Source: Crocodylus rhombifer (Eukaryota; Chordata; Crocodylia; Crocodylidae). Taken from it: a stretch of 64,000 nt of DNA. Every line of letters begins with the position of its first letter. The stretch's first letter is position 1. The DNA is taken from NCBI GenBank assembly GCA_038503035.1, contig JAVSML010000032.1, positions 1,083,486 to 1,147,485 of the forward strand. Reading direction: 5' to 3'. Position numbers and translations under genes: made by a program. Below are positions 47,183 to 59,375 of the stretch, piece after piece. The notes beneath the pieces were generated by a model, which was not told the DNA's origin, did not search any database, and saw nothing but the letters and a program-made list of their open reading frames with translations.

Positions 47183-50100
47183 TAGGGCTGTGTGAAATGG
47201 AAGCATTTCATTTCGACCAGCGTTTCACCATTTTGACAGAACAGTGTTTCATTTTTGACTTTTGTTTTCAGTTGAAACAGCTGTTCCATTTCGTTCTGTT
47301 AAAATGTTTTGACGTTGCGCCCGTAGGATGTAATAGGAAGGTCAAAACAGGCTATAACTTTGTCGTTTCTGGCCTGATTTGGATGAAACCTGCAGGAATG
47401 GTAGCCCCTTCTGTGGGCATGATGTGTGCCAAGTTTCAAGATGCTGGAGGAAGAGAGTTCAAAGAAACTGCACCCCAAAATCTTGAGTGCAAAACTCATG
47501 TCACATGTCTGTGCTAAGCCACAGTGAGGTCAAAACCACAGGGGTGGTAGCCTCTGGTGAGGCCACAAAGCCTGCCAGATTTCAAGGTAATAGGTGTAGG
47601 AGTTTGGGGGGAACTGCACCTTGAGCTGCTCTCAGGCAAAACTTGTGATATCGTTTCATAGTTGTTGGGTCAGAAGGGACCTGAGCAGATCATCGAGTCT
47701 GACCCCCTGCCATGGCAGGAAAGAGTACTGGGGTCAAATGACCCCAGTAAGGTGTACATCCAGCCTCCTCTTAAAGACCCCCAGGGTAGGAGCCAGCACC
47801 ACTTCCCTTGGAAGTTGGTTCCAGATCCTAGCTGCCCTGACCGTGAAGTAGCGCCTCCTGATGTCTAACCTAAACCTACCCTCTGCCAGCTTGTGACCGT
47901 TATTCCTGGTCACTCCTGGTAGTGCTCGGGGGAACAGGGACTCCCCCAGTGCCTGCTGGTCCCCCCTGACTAGTTTGTAACAGGCCACTCAGCCTTCTCT
48001 TGTGGAAGCTGAACAGGTTCAGGTCCCACAGCCTCTCCTCATAGGGCCTGCCCTGCTGCCCCCGATCATGCGAGTGGCCTCCTCTGGACCCTCTCCATGT
48101 TGTCCACATCCCTCCTGAAGTGCAGTGTCCGGAACTGGATGCAGTACTCCAGCTGCAGCCTGACCAGTGCTGCATAGAGGGGGAGGATCACCTCCTTGGA
48201 CCTGCTTGAGATGCATCTGTGGATACATGACAAGGTGCGGTTGGCCTTCCTGACCACATCCCCTTGCTTCTGGCCCATATTCATTCTGTCATCAGTAATG
48301 ACTCCAAGATCCTTTTCTGCCTCTGCTGACGAGAAGGGAGTTCCCCAGCCTGTAGGTATAGTGCCAGTTGTTCCTCCCCAGGTGCATCACCTTGCACTTG
48401 TCAGTGTTGAATCCCATCCTGTTCTCATCTGCCCACCTGTGTAACCTGTCTAGGTCCGATTTGCAGCCTATTCCTCCCTTCTAGCGTGCCCACTTCTCCC
48501 CACATCTTAATGTCATCAGCAAATTTGAACAGGGTGCTTTTTACCCCCTCATCCAAGTCACTGATGAAGATGTTGAACAGTGTGGACCCGAGGACCGAGC
48601 CCTGGGGTACCCCACTGCCCACATCCCTCCAAGTCAAAAATGACCCATCCACCACCACTCTCTGGGTGCAGCCCTCCAACCAACTAGTGACCCATCTGAC
48701 TGTAGGTATCGATGCCACAGTCCCCTAGTTTTTAATGAGAATGGGGTGAGAGACAGTGTCGAAGGCCTTCCTAAAATCCAGAAAGACTACATCCACTGCG
48801 ACACCTGCATTCTAAGGATTTTGTGACCTGGTCGTAGAAGGCCACCAGGTTGGTCTGACAGGACCTGCCTCTAATGAACCCGTGTTGGTTGCCCCTAAGT
48901 ATAACCTCCCCTGCTGGTCCCTCCTGGACACGTGCCAGGATAATACTCTCAAAAAGCTTGCCCAGGATCGAGGTAAGACTAACTGGCCTATAGTTTCCTG
49001 GGTCCTCGTTCCTCCCTTTTTTGAAAATGGGAACCATATTGGCCCTTTTCCAGTTCTCTGGCACAACTCCAGAGCACTGTGAATGCTCGTAAAGCCATGC
49101 CAGGGGTCCCGCAGTGACCTCTGCTAATTCCCTCAGCACTCTGGGGTGGAGATCATCAGGACCTGCTGATTTAAATACATCCAGTCCCTCCAGAAGCTTC
49201 TTGACTAGGTCCTCACTGACCCTAGGCCTGGGTGTGCCTCCCCTGGGGTGTCATATAGATGACACTGTGTGTGTTAAGGTGCAGCAAGCTGAAAACTGCA
49301 GGGGTGGTGGCCCCTACTGAGGCTACAAAGTCTGTCAAGTTTCAAGGAGATAAGTGCAGGGGTTTGGGGGCAACTGCACCTCAAGCTGTGGACAAGCAAA
49401 ACTCATGACATGGGTGCTTGTGCAACTGTGTCTGTCTTGGGGCACTGGGGGGAGGGGGGGACTACTGCAGGCCTGACTGCTAAGCTACTGTGTTACCAGT
49501 TACCAATTAATCATGAGTCACTCAGGGACCAGCTCAATACACAGTACCTAGCTACTACATAATGTCTTAATGAGCATGGATTAACACCTGCAAAACCAGA
49601 GACTAAGGAGAGGAAATAATCAATACAGACAATCAACTGCCCCAAGACAGACACAGTCAGTTGCACAAGCACCCATGTCAAGGGTTTTGTCTGTTAGCAG
49701 CTAGGAGTGCAGGACCCCAGAACCCCCCTGCACCGATCTCCTTGACAGCTGGCAGGCATTGTGGCTTCAGCAAGGGCTGGCAGGCCTGCAGCTTTCATCC
49801 TGCTGAGCCTTAATATACGCAGTGTCACTCATGTCACGAGTTTTGCTTGTCCACAGTTTGAGGGGCAGTTCCCCCAAACTCCTGTACATACCTCCTTGAA
49901 ACTTGGAAGACTTTGTGGCCTCAGCAGGGGCTAGCATGCCTTCAGTTTTGACCCTGCTATGGATTAACACATACATGTGACGTAAGTTTGGCTCTCAAGA
50001 TATTGGGGTGCAGTTTCTCCAAACCCCCTGCACCTATCTTCTTGAAACTTGACACGCTTTCTGCCCTCAGAAGGGGATACCATTTCTGCAAGTTTTATCC

Positions 50101-50317
50101 AAATCTGTCCAGAAATGACAAAGTTATAGGCTGTTTTGACCTTCCTCATTGTAGACTATGGGCAAAATGTCAAAACAGCGAAACATTTCAACTTGCTTTG
50201 TTTCATTTCGAGGCTGTTTCGACCATATCCATTTCATTTTGATTTTGCTGTTTCGACCTCGAAACAGGTCAAAACAGCATCGAAATGCAACTGGTAGTGA
50301 AATTTCACACAGCCCTA
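47183..50317. mobile_element. Foldback hAT-like element with long inverted arms, split by CR1
   Basis: The termini tagggctgtgtgaaat and its complement are perfect 16-bp inverted repeats. The target duplication gtcactgt is exact at 47175-47182 and 50318-50325. With the CR1 removed the element is about 1.54 kb: two arms of about 665 and 678 bp that are inverted copies of each other around a spacer of about 195 bp (roughly 49445-49640). Each arm contains three tandem subrepeats of about 150-170 bp, recognisable by 'aagtttcaaggagatagg', 'aactgcacc' and 'gcaaaactcatgtcac'. There is no transposase. The open frames at 46957-47517 and in the right arm are products of the repeat. Confidence 0.85.
47654..49252 (-). 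mobile_element. CR1 LINE, antisense, inside the foldback hAT
   Basis: The 3' tail at the left is tttcatagttgttgggtcag. On the - strand it shows VIFKSAGPD-like linker sequence near 49150-49200, then NMVPIFKKGRNEDPGNYR, PVSLTSILGKLFESII, GFIRGRSCQTNLVAFYDQVT, GVPQGSVLGSTLFNIFISDL, KFADDIKMWGEVG and FRLDIRRRYFTVRAARIWNQ. It is 5'-truncated just before the reverse transcriptase and has several frame changes. The right border near 49252 was placed by comparison with the intact arm of the host element. Confidence 0.9.
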
Positions 50318-50643
50318 GTCACTGTGGGCATGTGGCTATATTTCTGCAATTAAAAGTGAATGTCTGGTCACTTGCTTATCAGTTCAGTGTATGCAGGGTA
50401 GACTAACCTGCAAAGATTGAATTGATTCAGCTTCCAGCTTTTTGACTGTCTGTACTTAGCTTTGGGGATTTGTACTGAGAATTTCCAGTGCTACTGACAA
50501 AACCTAGAAATGTCATTCAAGTTTAAACATATAAGTTCTACAGCTTGCACTCATCCCTCTGTGGCTTTGAAAGTCTCAGCCTTTGCTCTTAGCTAAGAGT
50601 AAAAATTTGAAACGCACCTAAATTACTTCAGACCTTAAGTCTC

Positions 50644-51384
50644 ACCGCACACTTCTATGCATGCACTTTACTGCACATTAGATTAATCTAATGCACAGCA
50701 AAGCCTCACTGTCTACAGGTGTGCATCAATTACTGCACAGTAGATTAATGTATAGTGCCATTTGCTATTGCTAACAGATACAGGTACTAGAAAACAAGCA
50801 CTTTAAACGAATGCACTGACGTGCACGTGGAGACCCTAACCAGGAGCAAATTGTTCCTGGGTAGCTCGGGCAGCAGGGGGCCACAATTGCTGCCTGGCTA
50901 AGCCGCAAGCTCTGGGGGGGCCGGGGAGGGGCAGCTGTCGTGGTTCTGGGAGAAGCTTCCAGCTGTGTGGAGCTTGGGGCCGACCCCAAACTCCAGAGGG
51001 AAGTGGGGAGCTGTCTCAGTTCTGGAGGCACCTCTCAGCTGTATATAGCTAGGGCTGGCCTCAAGTTCCCTACAGTTGGGTGCTGCCCCTGGAGCAGGGA
51101 CAGCTCTCCCATCCCCCAGAGCCCAGGTCTAACCCCTGTGCCCCCTACCAGCTCTGGGCTGTCCCAGTGCCTGTCAGCCTGGGGCTGGAACCCATGGGAG
51201 CCTGAAACTCCTCCTGGCTGCTGCAGAGAGCAAAGCAGGGCAGGAACAACCCTGGAATAGGCTGTTCCTGTCAGGCTCAGTTTGCTCCCAGTCCAGGCAC
51301 ATGAGAAGACCCATGAGCAGTTTAATGCACCTCAGTTTACTGTGCAGTAAATTCAGGCACATTAATTGCATGTGAAGATGCGCC
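50644..51384. mobile_element. CTACATGTGCA-family MITE
   Basis: The left 'cgcacacttctatgcatgcactttactgcac' and the right 'cattaattgcatgtgaagatgcgcc' are imperfect inverted repeats. The GC-rich middle resembles the copies at 21088 and 55145, including a 'tagctcgggcagcaggggg' type stretch shared with 55361-55380. Confidence 0.65.
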
Positions 51385-53139
51385 AACTGAGTTTAAGATC
51401 TGAGCTTCTCACTCTCTCAAGCATTTCTGGAAAATTTTTTCCAAAAGGCCTTTTTATCTAACGTATGTTGATTTCTTGAAAATGTTGTTTAATTTAAGAA
51501 TATTTAAATCAGACCCCTGGAGCTCTTCACAGAGGAGAAGGTTATAAATCATAAGGAATGGAGAAAAGGCAGGGAGGCAGAACTGTGCTTCCTCCTAAAA
51601 ATTGTAGTTTATTTGTACTTTGCTTTTAGCTGACATCAGGAGCCAAAGGAGAATCAGGTACAGAGCTCATTCTTTTAAAAAAAAACCCGTAATACTCATA
51701 GAAAATGCTGGCTAGGCAGTTCCTAGAATTTAGGGAAGTATCTAGTGTTTCTGTTCATATCCCCACCAGTTTGATCTACTAAGGAGTGAGAGCTAATATC
51801 CCTTTTACAGAAATGCAGGATAGATGGCAAGGTTACATTTTTCTGAGAAGTCTTCAACTTTTGAACCAAGAGGAGGAGTAATTCCATCAGAGTCCCTGAT
51901 TGTTGACATGGGAAGCCTGCTGTAAACCTCATTTATTGCCTTAGACTTGTGGGTGAAGGTTAGGGTGGTCAGATGAGAAGAAGTGCATGTGGCTTATATT
52001 TAGCAAGATTGCTAAATTGTGTGTCCTTTCTTTGTTTAAGCATTTAGATGCACTAAAAGTTATGCTTCCAAATATTGTGAATTAAATAAATGAAACCTGG
52101 AGTCTTCTGTACAAAAAATGCTACTCCCTATTTACCTACTGTGCCATAACCTTTTTTCAGACCAACTGCCTGTAGGAGAGAGAGGATAATTTCACCTCTT
52201 TGTATGTGTTCGCAGAGCATCAACAAGGGTGACTGTTGTACTGTATGTACCTATCCATACAATGATGGAGGCTATCATTAACTGTTATCAGGGAACAAAC
52301 CTTTCCTGCTACTGCACCTAAGTATTTGTGGCCTGCTGTGGGTGACCACCAGGTCTTATGAGTACAGCAGAAACATTTACTGGACAATGGTAATTGTTAG
52401 CTTTAAGTTGCTATGACAGCAACACAATGATTTGTCCCAGCCAGCTAGGAAGGACAATTTAACTGTTAAAAGTAGCTCAAAGTACCCTGACTGCCTGTTC
52501 ACTGTGTTTTAGTGGCTTACCTTCAAATCAGAGATCTGTACAAAAGAACTAAGCTAGAACAGTACTGAGGTCAAGGTAGAACATACTGACTGCTGTGGAC
52601 ATGGACAGCTGGCATATATGGAAGAATGTGTCATTCTGGCATGAGTGTGTGGCCACATCACCCTCTAATGGCAGTTGAAGAGGTTATAAATCTGAATACT
52701 ATTCAGCTAATGGACAGGTTCATTGGTTCTCTTGTAAAGGCCCATGTTTTTGGAACGCAAAGGCCAAACATCACCTTTTACTGACAAACGAAGGCTGTGC
52801 AAAATCAATACAGCAGCATCTCTAAGAGTAGAGGTTTACTGCATCAAGACAATGCTTTTTTTTCCAGCTTCACAGTAGCAACCCTGACCCCAGAAAGCCC
52901 TTGAGTCTAGACAAGGATCTCTCTCTCCCTTTGTTGTACCAGCTGCTATTCCAAGGTCATTTAAAGACAGTGCAGTGCTCCCTTGACAGGTGTATTGGGC
53001 ATTTAAATAGTTGTCTACAGTCTTTATTTCCATCTTGCCTCCACTGAAATCTAGCTGGTGGACTGACATCTGCATTTGCTTTTTCCCGAGCCATAATAAC
53101 CACAATGCTTTTCTTTCTTGTTTCTACTTGCTTGTTAAG
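51385..53139. other. Intron sequence before the third visible exon
   Basis: No other exon or bounded repeat was recognised. Confidence 0.4.
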
Positions 53140-53320
53140 ATTTACGTCCATCTCAAAGAAGGAAGTGGTGCCGATGGACTGGATGCTCTGAAGAACAAGC
53201 CTCAGCTCCACAGTATGGTGGCCAAGAGCCTTTGTCAGAATGCATCAGGAAAAAACTACATCATCTTCACTGGCCCTAGCATTACCAGTCTGAACCTTTT
53301 TGAAGAATTTGAGAAACAAG
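53140..53320 (+). CDS. PGBD5: PGBD5 internal exon (third visible)
   Basis: This exon has 181 bases, starts in phase 0 and ends in phase 1. The protein begins [20 protein letters not shown] and ends [20 protein letters not shown] plus EKQ and the first base of the next codon. The acceptor is a T-rich tract ending TTGTTAAG (53139), and the donor is AAG|gtttgt, weaker than the other three. The segment matches the central transposase core. In piggyBac the DN.YTS..L block carries the second catalytic aspartate, whereas here the aligned stretch is [12 protein letters not shown], without it. The reading frame upstream of 53140 is intronic and does not belong to the protein. Confidence 0.92.
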
Positions 53321-55144
53321 GTTTGTGACAGGTGACCCATGGAGGACTGAATGCCAAAGCACTTCTGGATATGCTACAGAAAGTCATAGTGGAAAACACC
53401 CTTAATTTCAGCTTTATCTCTTTATATATAAGAGTCTTGGCTAATCCTGAGTGTAACTTAATATGTTCATCAAGAGGTGACCTGTGGAAAGTTAAGTTGA
53501 ACTTGTACTCTTCTTCATGATGCATGAAGGAGGTGTGAGAACCTTTTTTCCAAAGGAAATGGGAGGGCCCATCTCTTTCTTTACCTTAAAAATTCAGTGT
53601 CTAATCTTCTGTTTTATTTTTAAAAAGTGTGGAGATGGCCTGGACATTTAACTAAGGCCAGGTCTGGGCTAGATTTTTTTTTTTTTTTTTCCTTGCTGGG
53701 GTAATAATGCCAGTTAAGGGACTGATTTTTGTTTCTATACTGGTAAAAGCCCTAGTGTATAGGCACACTTATACCAACACAGAAGTGCTTTTGCTGGCAC
53801 AGTGCACTTTTTTTCTAGGGAACCAATAGTGGTTATAAGAACAGAAACATATTTGCTGTGTCTGCAATAGAAAGGTTCACAAGCAAGTCTTGTGGAGTAT
53901 AGAGGATGTCTTGGGCTTGCCCTCTGCCAGGTGTTTCTTAATCCTTGACATTATATAGAAGTCAGATTATCCAAGTAGTCACAGATTCCATTGACTATAG
54001 CTGGAGTAATGGATGCTTCCATTCTGGCAGCAATTAAACATGTCTGCCTTGTCAACTGACAAATTTAGCATCAGCTCCTGCAATATCATAACTTTTCCCT
54101 AATTTTCCTGTCAGCAGGGAGTTCTAGAGTAACTAAAATTTGAGTTGCTAGTGTCAAGGATTTGTTGTATGTAAATGCTTCAGGGCTCCTCCATACAAGA
54201 GATCCTACCAGTTCACCATTCAGGGCCAGATTCTGCTTTCAGTATGGCTTACATTGAAGTAAACTAAATCCATGTGGGGCATTCAGAAATAGAATTGAGT
54301 GATTACTTTGAATCATACTAAAAATGAAAACTCCAGAGCTTTTAGTACAGCACCATAGCTAGTCGGGGCCTTCAGTCCTACACTTGGGCCTTTACAGGAG
54401 TCTGTCTACACTGTACTCAGTGCAGGATTAGGCCCCAAGATCTTGCATACTGTAATTCCATAGAGCACTTTTTATAAGCGTATAGAAGTATTTCAAAGAA
54501 ATCATGAGGGTTTTTTTCAGTGGCATAATTATAATGGCTATGTGGGCAAGATGTCAATGCCTATTGCACTAGAAGTAACCCACATGGCTATTATAGAATC
54601 TGAAAGCCATGATGCCAAGTGTCTGGTTAGGAATATTTGGCCTATCTTCTCAAGCTATTTTAGGTAAAATGTAAGGGCTTACTATGTTCTTCTATATAGA
54701 GCTATGAAACTTGTAAAGTGGCTCTTTAAGCTCAGACTTGTGAAGGAGGAAAACACAGCATGGATTTTCTCTTGGGTTGTAGTAAAAAGATGCAATGGAT
54801 ACCAGCTATCAGCATAATTAATTACTCAGTAACTCAAATTGCCTATAATAGTAAACTATTCATTGGCATTGTATTGGAGGGAGAATTCGAATTACCAGCT
54901 ATTTGTAGGTAGCTGATTCATGTAATCCTTCCTAAAAAACTCAAAAGTAAGTGTATTTTTGATCAAATAAGTTAGCACTTCAATTTTCAGTTTGGTTCAT
55001 GTTTTGTTATATGGCTTCATGGAAGTTTATGATGCACAGCTTCTAGCTTCTTTCAAAAGTAATTTCCCAATTTGTTACCACTACCACTTCTACTAGTGAA
55101 TTAGTGCAGAGGAAACAGTGAGGCAGTAGATTTACTACTTATGG
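53321..55144. other. Intron sequence with a T-rich tract
   Basis: A T run lies at about 53680-53700. The surroundings ('ggccaggtctgggctag', 'gctggcacagtgcac') look like a worn MITE, but I cannot set its borders. No exon was seen. Confidence 0.35.
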
Positions 55145-55647
55145 GGTGCATCTACATGTGCATTGTATTGGATTAGTCTAATGTGCAATACACAGTAAAG
55201 TGCCACTGTCTACATGTGCACAGCAATTACTGTGCAATAAATTAATTTAAAGCACTGTTTGCTGGTACCAACAGATACAGGTACTAGAAAATGGAGCTTT
55301 AAACTAATGCGCTGAAGCATGTGTAGACCCTGACTGACTGGCACCAAATTGCTCCCAGTTAGCTCAGGCACCAGGGAGCCACAACTAAGCCCCTTGTAGC
55401 TGTACTCAGCTCCCCTCTGACCCCTGCCAGCCCAGGGCTGGCACCTACCTAAGGGGCCTGGAGCACCCCCTGCCTGCTGCAGGGGGACAGAGCAGAGCAG
55501 GAGCAGCTCTGGACTAGGCTGCTCCTGTTGGGCTCAATTTGCTCCCAACCAATGTGCACATGTAGACATGTGCCTAGGAGCAATTTAATGCACCTGAATT
55601 TAGTGTGCAGTAAATTGAGTAGCATTAATTGCACATGTAGATGCACC
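55145..55647. mobile_element. CTACATGTGCA-family MITE with perfect 18-bp ends
   Basis: The terminal inverted repeats ggtgcatctacatgtgca (55145-55162) and its complement (55630-55647) are perfect. The element is about 0.5 kb with a GC-rich middle (55380-55560) and no coding capacity. No target duplication is visible. Confidence 0.82.
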
Positions 55648-57980
55648 TATTGTTAAAAAGCTGGATGCTTCTTACAATGCAGGTTGTGGAGGTATTTATG
55701 TTGAGTAGAGGGGTTGTTTTTTTTGGTCTCTTACATTTTTAGTGTTATTGGCTAGCTTGCTGACTTGGCAGGGGCATGTTGAACTGTGTCCCCCCAAGGA
55801 ACTGTGGTAACTCCCTTTAGAAAGTCTTGCTAACCACATTTGTTTCTGGCACCTTTAGCCTGAATGTCCTCCTTTTTCCTTATGCTTCACAACTTCAACA
55901 AGGTTTGAAATAATAAGGTCTCTAAAACATTAACACTATTGTCCCAAAGTGTCTGTGGAGGGGTGGAGAAGGGAATATAAGAAATATCAGTAAACTCAGT
56001 TTTCAAGGACCCATTAGGTCTTTGAAAATACGTGGGCTGATAGAACTTCAGAAAAATCAGATCAACTCTGACCATTCTTAAAACCAGGTAACAAAGCCTA
56101 TAGTAAGGGGCCGAAGTGTCCAGTGGCCAAATAATCTATTTATCCCCTAACTGCCAAGAGGTAAGGCACTTGAAATGCTACAAGAAAAGCTGTTCTATGA
56201 GGCGTTTCAACCAAGACCAGAGACAGAAATGCCAGAAGTCTTACAAGAAAGCTTGTCCTTGTTGAGATTTCAAGCTTGCTCCTGATGATCATCAGGTATC
56301 TCCCTTTCTGAACTGAACCACTGAACTTGCTGAGATTCACTGACTCCTGAATCACTTAGAAGATAACATATGCAATGCCATAATGGGTCAGACCACTGGT
56401 CCTTTGAGCCCGATATGTAGTCTCTCTCAGTGGCAGAGTTACTCTCACCTTGATCTAAAAGACCCCAAAACAGACACGTTTTGGTTTCTTTGCATGTTGA
56501 GTAATAATGGTTATAAAAAACACTAATTCGTGGAGTGCTTATTTCTCTTTATCTCCCTTTTAAACAGGTCTGTTGCTTTTGACTCTGGCTTAATTGTAAT
56601 TGAGGGGTATCTCTGTAGGTATCCCTGAGCTACCTTTAATCCAGCTAGCTTGGGTAACTATGATGACGAAGTTATGGTGACACAGGCTTTGGCACAGCCT
56701 ATCTGTTCTGGCCTTCCAGGGGACTCAGGGCATGTCCTTGGATGGCTAGCCTGCGTCAAAGCCCATGAGGTCATGTGCTCACTAGCACCATTACCAGAAC
56801 TAGCTTGGTAACAGTCACACCTCCAGTTGTAGCACAAATGTAATAATAAGAGGAGGAAGACTGGGCTCCATTGAATTGCTCTATGCTGAGTTTTGTGTAA
56901 AACTTCATCATCTTCTGGACTGTAATAAAATGTCTTATGATCCAAGTTTAATTGCATGGAAAATGCCATTGAGCCAGATGGGCTTAATTTTTATTGTACC
57001 TACTGCCATAGCAACTGGATGTTGTAAGTACAGCTTTTCAAAAAGCCCCACAAATTAAACACACCATCCACAACAAATGATATTATTCAGTCCGTGGCAG
57101 TCATAACTGTCACCACTTCCTAGTTTATATCGCATAGATTCTTCATTATTTGTTCCTGAGAGATGGGTAAGATGGTTCCTGATGGTTTCCATTATCCTGT
57201 GAAAAGAGCAAAACATCTGCCACTGTCTTTTGCAAGCTTATTATCTAAGCTCAGGGAAAGGCTGCACTTAATTACCTTGGACCTCAGCAGTAATCATTGC
57301 TGTATTTGGTTCTAAGCAGCCCTGTATTTATAGTGTACTGGTATGCCAGTGCCCTCTACTGGGAAGAATCAGCATGGCCCTTCAGTGATTTAGAAGGCAG
57401 GCTATATATACACCTCTACACCTTCAGTGAGTTGTCAGCCCTAAATTGCTAACATCTAAAGAAAAAATGGCCCCAATTTAAGGACTTCTGGGGTAGTCTC
57501 AGAGCTCCAGTCCCACTACAGTGGTGAAGCTCTCTTTGGCATGTATTGACAACTAAAAGCTTAGATTGTTGAAGTTTTCAGGAACACTGGCTAAACACTG
57601 AATTGAAATTTCCATTGTCTCACAGGGCTTTTTCTGCCAGAATTGGCAGGACCCCTTGAGCTAGCATACATCTCCTCTCTCTCTCAAATAAGCCAATGAA
57701 GTTTTGGACCATTCTGACACTTAAGAAGAGTGTCGTGTCACTGGAGCAATGGCTGTTCCATTTCTCGCTATTGGGGAAAGAATAATTTAAACTTCTGCTG
57801 TAACATACCCACAAGGTTAACTACGTATGGTCTTCCAGCCTGTAGTTCATTGGTTTGCATCAGTTTAACATTTTTACGAAGGCTGTACGAGAACAGAACA
57901 AAGAGTGCCCTTGCCCCAAAGAACTGAGTAGAGAGGCAGAATCACTTATGTAGGTTGTAGCATTCCCTTGAGAGAGGGTT

Positions 57981-58017
<37 letters not shown>

Positions 58018-58450
58018 CCCCTTCCTTATTTGCTGTGGGATGACAGGTTAGATTCTGACAAGCAGATTTCAGCCCGACTGAAAAATTTAGGTCACCGCTC
58101 TCAGTTGACAAGCCTATTTCATTTTACCTTTTGAAATGCAGCAGCCTGAAGCTTCTAGTTCAATGGAGAACTCTGGCATAATAAGTACTTCACTATGAGT
58201 ATACATGGGTGCATACACACTCATTCCCTTCAGCTGATTGAAATAAAACCTTTGGAGACTATGAGGAGACTTCCTTTTAAGATTTCTTGAATTTCTTTGC
58301 ATAAGAATTACATTACTTGATTCAAATTAATAGAAATAGCACACTGGTATTTCTTACCACATAGACGTGCATAATGCAAGTCGGGTCTGGTTTTCATTAA
58401 CATGAGTTAAGTGGCTCTGTTATTCCAACCAAACTAGTTCAATTGCTAGA
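55648..58450. other. Intron sequence with a T34 tract
   Basis: No exon was recognised. The homopolymer at 57984-58017 is listed separately. Confidence 0.35.
57984..58017. repeat. T34 homopolymer
   Basis: An uninterrupted run of 34 T. It could be the poly(A) of a - strand retroinsertion, but no such element is recognisable on either side. Confidence 0.92.
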
Positions 58451-58697
58451 GGGCATCTCTACATGAGACACTAACTGCACAGTGGCCTAATACTACTGTG
58501 CAGTAGCACATCACAGCACCAATAGTGCTAATACACTCCTGCACAGTAGTATTAGGCTACTGCACAGTACCGTCACTAAAAAGGCATTCACTGCATAGTA
58601 CCTCCAGTTACTGAGCATTTATTTAGTACTTGATTATACAATTACTAAATTAAATGCGCAGTAACCACTGCACATTAATGAATGTGTAGATGTGCCC
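58451..58697. mobile_element. Small MITE with GGGCATCTCTACATG ends
   Basis: The element is 247 bp. The left 'gggcatctctacatgagac' and the right 'gtgtagatgtgccc' are inverted. The interior 'cagtagtattaggctactgc' pairs it with 42973-43208. Confidence 0.7.
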
Positions 58698-59375
58698 ACT
58701 GAGAGGTTAAATTTCCTTATTGCTCCCTTTTTTTCATAAAATAAACATTGGAGGTGGAGACATGACCAGGGGGATGAGCAGGGTTTTTACTGGTTGGCTG
58801 CTGGTGGCTGACTTGTCAGCTGCTGGCACCAGAAGCTGTCAGCTGGATGCTGTAGAATTAAAAAGGTGTCATGGGAGCCATTTATGAGAACTCACCCGCG
58901 CCTTGACATCTCAGAAGCCACAGGCTTTTTCTGCCTTCCTCACGCTTTATTATCTCAAACATGAAAGAGACTGATTAAGTCACTAGTCCATAAAGGCTCT
59001 CTGCAGCATTTTCTCCATTCCTTTATTCAGTCTTGTTAAGAAACCCAGCCAACAAGGTCTCTGTTATGGAAAGATATTGCGTTATCCTACTTGATCTTAC
59101 TCTTTGGAAGATCTCAGATGTTCAGGTTGAATTCTCCTTCGCATCATATTAAGTGTTCATCTTGAGACTGGCTTCATGAACTTACTGGACTTTATAAGGA
59201 AAAACAACAACAGTTCTTGGATATTAGAAAAAAAGATTTTAGCCAAACTACGTTTCTGCTATCTTAGCTTACTAGAGAAAGACCTTTCCTGAAAAGCTAA
59301 ATCAGACAGCCCCACCATCCTTTCTCTCTGCATCCACAGGAAGAGTTGCTAATGGACTTTCTCTTTCATATGCAG
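58698..59375. other. Intron sequence before the fourth visible exon
   Basis: No feature was recognised other than the acceptor tract at its end. Confidence 0.4.

Larger units (their letters stand above)
46827..50461 (-). mobile_element. GGCTAGGG-family MITE, copy E, host of a nested hAT
   Basis: The left part (46827-47182) starts ggctagggagagaaattac and the right part (50326-50461) ends 'gactgtctgtacttagct'. Together they total about 0.49 kb and match copy D end to end. The interruption at 47183-50317 is flanked by an exact 8-bp duplication, so the original element can be read without ambiguity. Confidence 0.82.

Noticed and set aside
46957..47517. 186-codon + strand frame
   Set aside because: It runs from a MITE across the junction into the foldback hAT and its subrepeats, so it cannot be a conserved gene.
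57860..58111. Small protein with a lysine run
   Set aside because: The lysines are the T34 homopolymer read on the - strand.
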